DNA of 64,000 bases, taken from the NCBI GenBank assembly GCA_028554795.2, contig CM068825.1, positions 97,519,451-97,583,450 of the forward strand, written 5' to 3'. Origin of the DNA: Sinohyriopsis cumingii. Its lineage: Eukaryota > Mollusca > Bivalvia > Unionida > Unionidae. Below the pieces are notes generated by a model. It was not told the DNA's origin. It searched no databases and saw only the letters and a program-made list of their open reading frames with translations. Shown here piece after piece: positions 50,481-61,011 of this stretch. A program made the position numbers and the translations under genes. How positions within the stretch are numbered: position 1 is the stretch's first letter; each line of letters opens with the position of its first letter.

Positions 50481-53400
50481 ACAGACGGCGCTCTCGTTTT
50501 TCCTTTACCAGAAATAATGAATGCTCCCCACGGAGCTTTACGGCATTCATTTTGTGTCGATAACTCTTTCAGTCCCTTTTTTAAGGTGTACGTTAGCAAT
50601 AAAGTTTTAGTTGTCTCTAAAACCATATGCTTTCTCGATTATCTAAGTGATTTAAAGCACCTTACGAAAACAAAAACACATACACTACAGCAAGGTGGTC
50701 CATCTTTTTCAACCCCAGTTTGACGCACATAAGTATTTGCCTTCACCGTTTAATAAAACTACTTCTCAGTGATACCTCTCATTACTTTGGAAACATTAGT
50801 CATTTTAGCAAAGTAAGGATCAGAAATGACAATGATATATTCCCTCATACTTTTCTTAACAAGCTTTCATCAGATGAACCATGGTTGTAAGGATTGTCTT
50901 GTACGTCACCCATTTTGACGCACCTCACAGACATCTATCTTTTCCTGTGATACTCTTGTACATAAGCTCCCGCGAAAATAAAATATTTCAGAGCAACATC
51001 AATAGCACATAAAAAGGTTTATAGGTAAAATGACGTTAAAAAAATAAAGCATTCCTTAAAGGTATTCTTATTCTTATCATGATCTTCATTTTGGAACATA
51101 TTTTGCTGCAAAATAATAATCAAACTTGAAAATCATGTCTGTATCATGATTAAAATGTTTACTTGCGATTAGAAGTATTAGATTTAGTGTGCGATTGTTT
51201 TCCAATACTTAATTTGCATTGTTCACATACAGAACCTCAACCTTTGAATGTATTTATATAAAAAACACCAAAAACCCAGCTTTAAAACCGGTTTGCATCC
51301 TTTAAAACTTTTGTCTCTAAAAGTGGAAATAATCAGAGACAAAAGATGTTACAGGAGATTTTACTTTTATTTATTGTAATTCTTACCATCATCACTACAA
51401 TTAAAATTAATATTTTGGTTCAATAATTTTAAATATATAAATACAGCACCCTTAGATTCTAACTATTCAGCTGCTCTTTGTCAAATTAAAGATTTAAAAA
51501 AATCTTTAAAGAATTTTTGAAATATGAATGTATGATGCATGATTCTAACTTGTTAATTGCGCTACTCTCTGCAATATGAAAGTAGTTTAGTGAATTACCT
51601 ATGATCAAAGAAAGAGAGAGAGAGAGAGAATGCACCAAAACTGCATATTTCACTAAGTTATTGTAATTGTATACATGTATCCTGGGTCGATGAGTGTTTT
51701 AGGACAGTCTTCAGCAAGTATCAACAAAACAATAAATTCTACTGATCTTACTTGATAATTATACAGGGTAGAATTTTACAGATCACTGTCTTTTTATTTG
51801 GTTGTATTCTATTTAATTGCCTACATGTATCCTGGGTAGTTGAGGGTGTTTTGGGACAGTCTTTGTTGTTTTAGGGCAGTCATGGGGACTTTCATTTGGT
51901 GATAAATATCAATATGGGGGGAAAAAACTCCTGATCTTACTCGATAATTATACAAAGCAGGAATTTACTGATCACTGTCTTTTTTAAGGTTTGATTCAAT
52001 ATAATGGTATACACATATCCTGGGTAGGTGAGAGTGTTTTCGGACAGTCTTGAGCTAGCCCAATTACTTTCAGGGTGACAGATAGAAAAATTTAAACTGT
52101 TGGATGCCTAATTCATGCATAAGTTGTTGGAAATAATCAAACATAAAATTTCCTGGACAGATTTGGAGAGGCAAACAAGTGTTAAAAGCATTGCCTAAAC
52201 TTTTAGAACAGTCTTTGCTTCAGTATTCTTCGAAGAAATGACTGGAAATCTTGAGGACGCACACATTACTCACTTTAATATAGCTTCATTGCAACAGTCC
52301 ATTGACAGGATTGCAAATTTATGGTTTATTTATTTGTCTATGTACTTGTAATTTTAGGCAATGGTTAAGTAGCATCTGATTTGCTTCTTTTTTTCTCCAT
52401 ATTTTTGCCAACACGTGTCAAATCAGAAAAGAACTTAGACCTTACAGAGCATCTTGCGAATTCCTCAACATAGCATTGTCCCATATGTTTCTGACCTACA
52501 TAATTTGCATTTTAAAGTTAAATCTTTAACAAAATAATACCAAGGCTTTGCTTTCAATGAACTGTATATTTTTCTGAATATATTTGTCCAATGATTTACA
52601 AAAATGAGACAATCTTATAAACTGGTACATCCCAGACTCAGCGAAGTCTGCCATTATTTTCCGTTTGGCCTAGTGGTTCACATACAGTTTCAAACTAATT
52701 TTATCACGAAATAGTGTACAAGAGGCAGCTAATATATATCCAGATAACCGATTCTGATCTTAAAACACACATTGCTATTTACACACTTGTTCAATTTTCG
52801 AAGTTTGTACGTTTTTATCATCAAAGGATAGCATGCAGGAAATTGATTGTTGCTACCTTACTCGGAAAAGGGTTAATGGTCAATCATCTATCAAATCACA
52901 TGCATGTGAATGGGAAAGAGTTTGTCAATGTAACTCGTATCAAAACTAGGCCTACCTACTGATGTCCTCATGAATACATTTCGCTACAACACTAGAACTA
53001 ACCGAGCTAAGGCGAGAGGCATTTTTAAAAAAAGTATGGTTCGTCGATGTACCTCTTAAATAAGTTTATATTTTTAGGAGACTTAGTCACCCACTTCGCC
53101 TGGTAGCGTGACCCTTGGCCTTCCCCCAAAAACTAAGAAAATTAGAACTACACCTCTCCCTCGATAACTCACGCACATCGGGGTCCAAAAACATCGACCG
53201 CACTATAAGTAAGGCGCGAGTTATAAAGGGACCTATATAAAAAAAGCCAAAGCCAATAAAGGGATCGACGTAAAGGCAAAAGGGGGGTGGGTGGGTTGGC
53301 AGGTTATAGTGTTGATTACTCAATTTATAATCGTGCTGAGATTAACTGTGAAAAAATATCTCTTCATAATGGTGTACTGTGTTTATTTTTCCCTCAGATT

Positions 53401-54591
53401 TGATTTGATACACCAGTAATGGTGTCACTGGAAATAATGGTTTAAAGTCTTTTTAAAAAAAATTGGGCCTACCACACAGTACAGAATACAAAAACTTTGA
53501 TTTTGCATACAGTGTAAATTACCATCATATTCCTATCCCGTGTATCCATTAATTTCCTCCAACCAGACTTGGGTTCACAAGGTCAATGGTGTAATGAATT
53601 TTTTCAATTATACTGTATTTGTAATTGCAACTGAACATTGCATATATGATGTAATTGTATTTGTAAATGAAATTCTAGATTAGTGAAATTGTTCAATTAC
53701 AATTCAATTACAAAAGCAAAGATAACTGTCTTTCGTAATTAAAAAAAAAATTATAAAAATTGAGAAAATATATGTGTTTATCGCAACTGCCAGGTGTTAT
53801 GCTAATAATATATGAATTAATATAATAAACAATATGGACAAGTTTTAGGCAATAATGCTGGCTGTGCATTTATTTTATAGAAACATCAAGAATAATTTGG
53901 CTGCAAATTTAATGTGTTGAAATACTAAATCAGATGAAAATGTTCAATTACTAGACAAATATGATCAATCTCATGTCATTATATTAACGTTTGCTTATAT
54001 TTGTATATTCTTGTTATATAACTCATGCACAAAATACACTAACCAAAATGTGTCCTTTATGATGCCTCATTATGGAGAAAAGGAAATTATATTTGTATTT
54101 GAAAAAAATAATCGTAACTAAACAGTCATAACTTTTTGCATATTAATTATTATTATTTTTGCATATTTTTGCATAATTGCAATTACAATTAACATCTGCA
54201 AGCACGTGTAATTGGGGGCAAAAGTTCGACATGAAGAAAAGACTTAAATGGTATGAAATTAGTAAATAAATTTCCTCCTTCCTCATAATGACTATTAAAG
54301 TACGCAGTTTATGCGACAGTCTGGGTTTCAAATTGCTATATTTATTTAAGTAACCTACATGGCAGTGATTCAACGACCTCCAAATGTCCTTACAAAGTTA
54401 TTTCCCCTTTGTGAATTTTCGTGCCCAAAATAAACAAAACTTCTACAAATACTTGGTCATATAAACACATTTCGACCATCGCTTTCACTCCAAAAAATTC
54501 GAGATTTTTTTTACGTAAGCAAGGCAACTAGAATCTAACAGACTACTGCTTTTTTTTACGACTGCTTTATCAACCGCACCACTCCACTCAC
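50481..54591 (-). other. ADSS intron 1, 5' part; minor repeats only
   Basis: No exon or transposase was recognised. Items: three degenerate tandem units of about 150-190 bp with TATCCTGGGT...GGACAGTCTT at roughly 51.68, 51.83 and 52.01 kb, a short GA run near 51.61 kb, a truncated tRNA-like GGCCTAGTGGTT near 52.67 kb, and a terminus-like segment at 53138-53235 that repeats 34680-34775 in the opposite orientation. Confidence 0.5.
53138..53235 (+). repeat. Dispersed terminus-like segment, copy 2
   Basis: It reads ACACCTCTCCCTCGATAACT, then GGGGTCCAAAAACATCGACC, then CACTATAAGTAAGGCGCGAG, in the same order as the reverse complement of 34680-34775. Both copies are short and without clear ends. 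Confidence 0.5.
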
Positions 54592-54762
54592 CTGACAACG
54601 GCATACTATGTTAGCCTTGTGAGAGATCATGTCTACTACTTTTCCTTTTCCTTCGTCTCCCCACTGTGTTCCCAAAACCACGGTAACAGGTGGATCGGAA
54701 ATTCGGGCTCGTTTTGACGGAATGCCACAGTTTTCTTGCGTACCATTGCATAGGTTGGCCAT
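54592..54762 (-). CDS. ADSS: Adenylosuccinate synthetase, coding exon 1
   Basis: The enzyme joins IMP and aspartate using GTP, the first committed step from IMP to AMP in the cytosol. This exon encodes residues 1-57. A ~25-residue variable leader ([10 protein letters not shown] onward) is followed by [20 protein letters not shown], the conserved first strand and phosphate-binding loop; Asp36 of GDEGKGK is the expected catalytic base. The exon ends ANIVCRCQ and is followed by GTGAGT in phase 0. The start is the ATG at 54762; upstream in-frame codons contain no ATG. Leader length and the CRCQ junction resemble the vertebrate ADSS2-type enzyme. Confidence 0.97.
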
Positions 54763-54881
54763 TTTTCTTGGATTAAAGACCAAGGAAAACCTACATGCGC
54801 ACAGTGTTCCAGAAGCACATCACACGGAGATTTGGCGGGAATTAGTGTTGTTTATCTAAGCGTTTCCCGTTGGTGACGTCA
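54763..54881 (-). promoter_or_regulatory. ADSS promoter / 5' UTR with E2F and CRE-like sites
   Basis: Within 120 bp upstream of the start codon lie TTTGGCGGGAA (54831-54841), a near-perfect E2F site, and TGACGTCA (54874-54881), a perfect cyclic-AMP response palindrome. TGCGCA (an NRF1 half-site) is at about 54796-54801. ATGTAG at 54796-54791 on the minus strand would be a start-stop upstream ORF if it is in the leader. No TATA box is evident. E2F control would suit a nucleotide-synthesis gene, but this is inference from motifs. Confidence 0.55.
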
Positions 54882-55221
54882 CAATGATTCGATTAGGAGA
54901 TTCATTGAAAATACAAGGGTGTTGAAAAACTCATAGAAAAGAAAAGGAAGTAAACAAAAAGAAGAGAAAAGGAATTTATTAAAAAGGAGATTTTGACAAG
55001 ATGCTGTCTAAACGAGTAGTACCGATATGGCGAGCTCCAGTACATTCGCGGTTATTTTTTGGAATAAATTCTTTATGGTTTATGATATTTTAAATATAGT
55101 TTAAGAAGATCCCCATTGTGTCTGCAGCGCAAATGGATTCGAAACAAGATTTTAACTTCCACTCCATTATAAACATAAATAATTAATTAACTTTTTTTCT
55201 TCTTCTGGAGGGTGCTCTCCC

Positions 55222-55339
55222 CACAGGGACTCGTATCGTTGCTTAAAATTGACCTGTCATACATGTACTATATAAAAACTAGCTATTATATAGTACATGT
55301 ATGACAAGTCAATTGTAAGCAACGATACGAGTCCCTGTG
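55222..55339. repeat. 118-bp hairpin repeat, copy 1
   Basis: The arms start CACAGGGACTCGTATCGTTG and close with CAACGATACGAGTCCCTGTG. The stem continues through GACCTGTCATACATGTACTA to an ~8-nt loop near 55280, so the whole element is one long hairpin with few mismatches. A second copy is at 58134-58247. The two copies bracket the histone-tail Gag relic. Confidence 0.9.
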
Positions 55340-56351
55340 ATCTTCTCAGACCATTTTGGGAGGCCCTCCTGTCCTACTTATGGTTGTATATGTGCTATAT
55401 TTTTGTCTTTATTTATATTTTTCCATCTTTTATATGAATTTCATATTATAATCTTTGTATACATATATATAGAGTTTTTTGTGTGTACATATTGTATCTT
55501 TTTTGTTGTTGTTATTGTTGTTTCTTTTTTTGTTTTTTACATTTGTTGTTGAAAATAAGATGAAAATCTATTTAATGCATTCGTCGTCTTCCAGAAGGTA
55601 GGTTTCGCTCATTTTAGCCTCTTCTTCTCTCTTTTGCATGTTTATAGTTCTCCTTCTACGTCTGTCTCTGTTTAATTCTTCTTCTAGCGATGCTGTTTGA
55701 TTTGGTTCTTTTGATGTTATCATTATGGTTTTCTGGTTTTCCAAACTGTATTCCGGACAATCATTATAGTCTTCCAGATATTTTTCTATCTCTATTTGCA
55801 TTGTCTCTGTTATTTGTGTTGTTTTTGCCGTTGTTTTTATCTTTTTGCTACTCTGCTCTGGTTTTTGTTCCAATTTTCGTTGTTGTGTGTTTTCCTTCTT
55901 CATAACTGGCTGTGTTTGTTTCTTTTGTTTCTCTTGGATTACTTCTGCTTTGGTTTCTGTATTCCTGCTACTTGTTATTGTGCCTTCTGTTGTTGTTTAT
56001 TGCTGGATTTGTTTTTGTACTAATTTGTGTTGTTGTTTTTCTCCTTGTTGTTGTTTTGAGCTTTTAGTTTCTTGATTTTTGTGTTGTTTTAGTCACTCTG
56101 TCTTTTGTTTCTGTTTTTCTTGCTGTTGTTGAAGTTTATTTTGTCCATTGTGTTGCCTTTGTTGTTATCCTTGTTCTACGTTTTGTTTTTCTACATGGTG
56201 TTGACGTTCCTGATCACCTTGTTGGTGTTGTTGTATTTTTCCTTGTTGTTGTTGTTGTTGTTTTTGTTCTTGTTGCCTTATAGTCGGGAAGATTTCCAGC
56301 GTAGCTCTGTAGGTTTGTTCTCCCTGAATGGGTTTCCGCCGGATTTTGGGG

Positions 56352-56393
56352 GCATTTGTGTGGGGTGTGCCCTGTCTCCCCGCATCTGTTGCA
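56352..56393 (-). other. CCHC zinc knuckle of the Gag-like relic
   Basis: CNRCGETGHTPHKC has the exact C-x2-C-x4-H-x4-C spacing of retroviral nucleocapsid and Gag-like zinc knuckles, including the usual Gly before His. It is in the same reading frame as the histone-tail start (both frames agree modulo three), which supports a single ancestral protein. Confidence 0.93.
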
Positions 56394-57131
56394 CTTTCGG
56401 TGGTATATACATCCCTTATACCAAGCTTTTGTCAGAAAACCATGTAAGTAGAAAGCTCTTTTGATCCCTCTGAGGTTTTTTCCTTCATTTCCAGTATTCT
56501 GATACCGTTGTATATGGAAAATCCTGGAACCGTCGCCAATCTAGATTTTTCTACCCGTATACCGAATTTGTTTTGAAAGCGGTCGACCGTTTGTTCTAGG
56601 GGTATTTCCATGAGGATATCTGATAAATGGAGTTCTCTTGTCTGTTTCTTGATCTTTTTTAGGAGTGGTACTGGGTTTTTAACTACTACCCGTCTCTCCC
56701 GAAATATCTAGTTATCCAGAATGTAATACCGGCAAGTTCCCTCTTGGTCTTATTATATATCCCTCATATCCTTTTCTGTTGATTGAGTAAATTTGTTGTA
56801 AAATGTCCGGGTTCCTGGTTTGTAGGGCTATTATTACTGTGGACGTAGTAGGTACTCTTTCTCTCGGTATGTGTCTTATATCCAGTTCCTGGGTACCTTC
56901 CCGATAATAGCATTCAAGGTATGGCCCTTCTTCAGTCTCAGTGCTTCTTGTTTTAAAATACCTTTCCAGTTTCCTTATTGCATTATGAGCCTCCACCATG
57001 TTTTCTCGTTTTCCTTGCTCTTGAGTAGTATTCACTCTATGTTTTCTTGTTCTGTAGACTTGTATAAATTCTTGTATATATTTTATACTTTCGTATAAAA
57101 TTCCAACGATTCTGAAATTCTGTCTTGAAAG

Positions 57132-57227
57132 TTACTGTGCACTCTTGCGAGCAGCCTTGGTTGCCAATTGCTTTCAGGGAGCCTTTCCTCCGGCGGAGTT
57201 TCTTGCGGTTTGCTTTGTACGTGTCAT
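57132..57227 (-). pseudogene. Histone H3 N-terminal tail module
   Basis: The 32 codons from the ATG give M-T-RTKQTAR-NSAGGKAP, a stop in place of Arg17, then KQLATKAARKSA, Gln and a stop. Relative to canonical H3 (numbering after Met), Lys4, Arg2, Arg8, Lys14, Lys18, Lys23, Lys27 and Ser28 are kept, while Ala1 is Thr, Lys9 is Asn and Thr11 is Ala. Homology ends at about residue 29, just before the H3 globular domain, and the frame then runs into the Gag-like part. So it is not a truncated histone gene but an H3-tail module on another protein. Confidence 0.92.
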
Positions 57228-57828
57228 TGCCGAGACTTTACTTCTCAGAATTAATTAATTAACGAGCATGTCAGCAAGAATGTAGGAAATAGTCGCAACA
57301 GGTGATACACATACATATAATGAAATGAGAGGGATGATTGAAGGACAAGAGCAGAGGAACAGTGGTGTGGTCCGGTACGCAAAATATCTAGCTCTTGTAG
57401 CTGTAGTCATGATAGGTCGATAAATCAGCCCCTCCCCCGTGATGATATTGATTTAGGTTTAGGCCTACACATCGTCCATCAGTATCAACATAGATATTTT
57501 TTGGGGTGGGGGAGATGATTATCGGACTATAGTCAAAATGGAACAAACAAATAACCATGTTTGTGAATTTTTTTACGTTGAACAAAATGTATGCACTTAC
57601 TTTTTGTTGTAAAATATTTTTTTCTGCAGTTTAAAGTTCCTTGCTGAAAAAGTATATCAGAATCAGTATTAATACTGATTATTAATAATCCGCGATAAGG
57701 TTCAGTTTGAATGTTATTAAAAATCTGCATTCAAAAAAGAGCATGACTGTTGTTTTCTATAGCAAATACACAAGAACAAAAATGGTCGGCAATGAGATTC
57801 CATCTATAAATAAAATCATACCTGAACG

Positions 57829-57906
57829 CATCTTCGCTATCCAAGGTTCCGATATGTTGCCCTACGTTGAGAGGGTAACATATCGGAACCTTGGTTAGCG
57901 AAGATG
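57829..57906. repeat. 78-bp near-perfect hairpin
   Basis: Two 35-bp arms (CATCTTCGCTATCCAAGG... and its complement ending AACCAAGG-type text to GCGAAGATG) differ at only two positions and enclose an 8-nt loop, ACGTTGAG. Strong enough to fold as RNA or extrude as DNA. It lies between the Gag-like relic and hairpin repeat copy 2. Confidence 0.9.
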
Positions 57907-58133
57907 ACTTGAGCGAACAACATTGTGTTTTAACCAGCTTCCACAGTAGCTTCCATATTTCCAATGCAAAATAACTTGGAGCAGAAGTTTTGTACACGGT
58001 TATTTCTTTTTTGAAGGTTAGTAGAGATGATCATTTCTTGTGATATTTTTTTTGTGGATTGTGGCATATTTGCGCACGACATGGGCGGATTAAGGTTTTG
58101 GCGGGCCCAGACACTTTGGCCTGGGTGGGTGGG

Positions 58134-58247
58134 CACAAGGGCTCGTATCGTTGCTTACAAATGACCTGTCATACACGTACCATATAATAAATATTACATA
58201 GTACATACATGACAGGTCAATTGTAAGCAACGATACGAGCCCCTGTG
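58134..58247. repeat. 114-bp hairpin repeat, copy 2
   Basis: The same unit as 55222-55339: GGGCTCGTATCGTTGCTTAC and its complement GTAAGCAACGATACGAGCCC, with GACCTGTCATACACGTACC inside and a loop near 58192. Differences from copy 1 are a few per arm. Confidence 0.9.
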
Positions 58248-59386
58248 TGGGCAGGTGGACAGGGTACTTAAAAATAAAGAGCTACACTTACACCGACTAC
58301 CATGGGACGACTTCTTCTGACACCTGGGACGAGTTCTTCCAGGGCGAGTTCTCCATAATTCCTCTCAGAACACCGTCCATTAATCTGTATCATTGTAATA
58401 GCTATATTAGGATAACTATTAGATGGCTTTAGTTTATATATGATTTATTTACACGTATGTTATTTTATCCACAGCCACCGGTTGGGCGGGGATATGTCCT
58501 GGGGCAACTGATTTTATCGTCCTCAGTATCAACATAATTTTTTTTTTTTTTGGGGGGGGGGGGGTGTGTGTCTTATTTATCGGACTACCTGCGTCCTAAC
58601 CTAATCCGACGCTGTTCCACGAGTCTCTATCTGCTGGCATACATGATTTTTTGTTTTAAACAAAAATGTTCGGCATTGTTATTGAAATATATTGTTTTGG
58701 TTGCTCAGATTATAAGTCATTGTGTCGCGCAAAGATGGGAACGGAAATAATCCGGAGACTGGTTGTTGATAAATTTATAAAAATACAGAGATTTTTGTAA
58801 GTTTCGCTTTTCTGCAAGAGTAGGACATCCCGTTTTAAAATTAGATGCTTCTTTTCTAGCAAATTATGTTAGACCATAAACTATTCATGTCTGCTTCAAG
58901 CTGTAATTTTTCAAATTAGTTGAAATCCAATTTAGTGCAAGACGAGCAAATTGCTGCATATTCCAGAATTGGGCAAATGTAGGTCAAATCAATTTTTATT
59001 CAGGTTATGTTTTGATAATACATATTTAAATTTCCTCAGTTGTCCAGTAATCATAGACTCAGAATGAATTATTGATTCAATTTGTTTTTTTCCCAAGAGC
59101 CATCGGACGAAAAAATAACTCCCACATGTGAATGTGCTGTCACAAAACGAATGTTTTTCTGCACTCGCAAATGTAAAGTTTGGTATGTATTCCAGCTGCC
59201 TGCTGGTAAAAAGGATGCACTCTGTTTTAGATTGATTAAAATTTACAAACCAGTGATTGCTGAGTCCGATTATTTCTGAAGATCATTTTTAATACACTTT
59301 GAATGAAGAGTGGATCATGCGATATGCATTGTAACGAGGACTCAGTAAACAATGTAATCAGCCATTTAAAACTTTCGGCAATATCG

Positions 59387-59387
<1 letters not shown>

Positions 59388-59465
<78 letters not shown>
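59388..59465. repeat. (AT)n microsatellite
   Basis: About 38 AT dinucleotides, producing a meaningless Ile-Tyr repeat in translation. It is immediately followed by a tandem duplication and a sequence related to the flank of the AT array at 15.4 kb. Confidence 0.97.
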
Positions 59466-59467
<2 letters not shown>

Positions 59468-59550
59468 AAAAACAAACATAAAGGGACCTGTTACTGATCC
59501 CTATATAAAGAAAAACAAACATAAAGGGACCTGTCACTGATCCCTGACGC
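59466..59550. repeat. 42-bp tandem duplication
   Basis: AAGAAAAACAAACATAAAGG followed by GACCTGTTACTGATCCCT occurs twice in a row with one or two changes. Confidence 0.85.
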
Positions 59551-61011
59551 AGTCATGCAACGAGTTGTCCAGTGTTTGAGAATTCGCTTCCAACCATGAC
59601 TCTCTGTGTCATCTAAGTAATCATCTCTGTGTCATTAAGTTGTCGTTAATCCCGTAGCTTTTCTAATAAGTATTAACCCCTCTGACACACTTTACATTAA
59701 GCTTTACGTGCCACACAGACGCACGAAATTTTGCTTCGGTTAGTTTAATTGTAGATGTTGTGACCGACTTCCATGAGCTGCTATGTGGTTGAATGATCAG
59801 GTATAAATAAATCAGTTTCAAAGTCTATGGAATTTTTTTGCTAATGTTAGTCAAAAGGAACATGGGTATGTAATTTGGCTGAATACATGCATCTTCTTTC
59901 TTCAATATGGGCACAATATTTGCCATTTCTCAATTTCAAACGTAACTCAGAATGACTGAAGGCACACAGTTGTAAGATTTTGGAGCAGCTTCGTTTCACT
60001 TCATTGCAGACATAAAAATGTAAATGATTCAGTTAGAACTGAAAATGGAACCAGAAATTGACCTTAAAACAACAACAACTTAGAATTTACCATTTCACCA
60101 CTGCTACAGAAAATAGGTCAGATATATTCCCATATTGTGAACACGAAGGACGGTCATATACTGCCTTTTGTTATTTTAACCGATTGGTTTAAATTGTAAA
60201 TAAATCAGAATCTTTTCTGCAATAAACCAGTGCTGACTAAGCTCTGCAAAAGATAGGAATGTTGTATTCTATATATTAAATTATATATATTTGAAAATCA
60301 ACACACGATGAAAGCTGAATCGAGTGCAGCATGATATCGAGTATTAACGATGCTCTTCATTTCACTTATTTATGCAATGGGGGGGGGGGGGGAATAACAC
60401 ATAAAAACCATAACTATTATAGTTATTATCCGTAGAAGAAATGCTTTAGGAAAATCTATTTGTAGCAACACTCATCTGGACCTCGACTTTCCTTGAAGGC
60501 TTATAGGGTTCAGAAATCTAATTTAATTTCTTTGCACATATTAATGTTTGAAAACTTATTTTGTGCAATAGATGGACAGTTACACTACACATGTAATACT
60601 TGGTTGAAATTAATGCAGAGAAACAAAATTGGATATTTCGCAGCACTCTTCCGAGATAAATAAACCTAAAGCGGCGTTTCGGTAAAAGCTGTATGAATCA
60701 ACAGTGCTGAGCCGAATAGGCACAGGATAATTATGTAGTTCAGCAGCAGAGAGGGTGAACGACCTTTTGCTGAAACGTCGTTTTGAAAACTAAGACCTCC
60801 TACAAAACAAATAAAAAATATAAGCGTAATAACGCTAAAACAAAGCCTCTAACTTTACCGAGGGTTTCTCTAATTGGGTTAGTTTATTTGTTACTTTATT
60901 TTTGTCGTTAGTGTTTTTCTAAATCTGTATGTATGCTTTCGTTTACCGCGGAACGTTTCATTGAGGTCGCACCCTCTCTGCTTCTATAATTAAATCATTA
61001 TTATATCAAGA

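Larger units (their letters stand above)
55568..57227 (-). pseudogene. Gag-like protein with a histone H3 N-terminal tail
   Basis: Reading on the minus strand from the ATG at 57227: a histone H3 tail (57227-57132, see separate entry), then in the same frame FRIVGILYESIKYIQEFIQV and VEAHNAIRKLERYF, then a segment ending near 56.71 kb. After a frameshift, RRVVVKNPVPLLKKIKKQ and VPGFSIYNGIRILEM follow, and back in the first frame KAWYKGCIYHRKCNRCGETG leads into a CCHC zinc knuckle. A Gln/Lys/Thr-rich linker and a charged C-terminus (EEELNRDRRRRR, EEEAKMSETYL) close at 55568. The knuckle plus preceding fold-like text suggests a retrotransposon Gag/ORF1 protein of ~550 residues. Two stops in the H3 part and at least three frameshifts make this copy dead. 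No polymerase follows. LINE ORF1, LTR Gag or a domesticated gene remain possible. Confidence 0.7.
58248..61011. other. Intergenic stretch, no gene seen
   Basis: No domain-bearing frame was found. It holds G-homopolymers at about 58550-58564 and 60379-60391, the AT array at 59388-59465, a tandem 42-bp duplication, and near 60.67-60.78 kb an inverted pair (GGCGTTTCGGTAAAAGC and CTTTTGCTGAAACGTC) ahead of the virus-like block. No TATA box or terminal inverted repeat of the virus-like element could be fixed. Confidence 0.5.

Noticed and set aside
55337-56464. Several long plus-strand open frames rich in Leu, Phe and Cys
   Set aside because: They are the complement of the Gln/Lys/Thr-rich part of the minus-strand Gag-like relic.
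57132-57227. Plain truncated histone H3 gene
   Set aside because: Homology ends before the globular domain and the frame continues directly into the Gag-like region whose zinc knuckle shares that frame.
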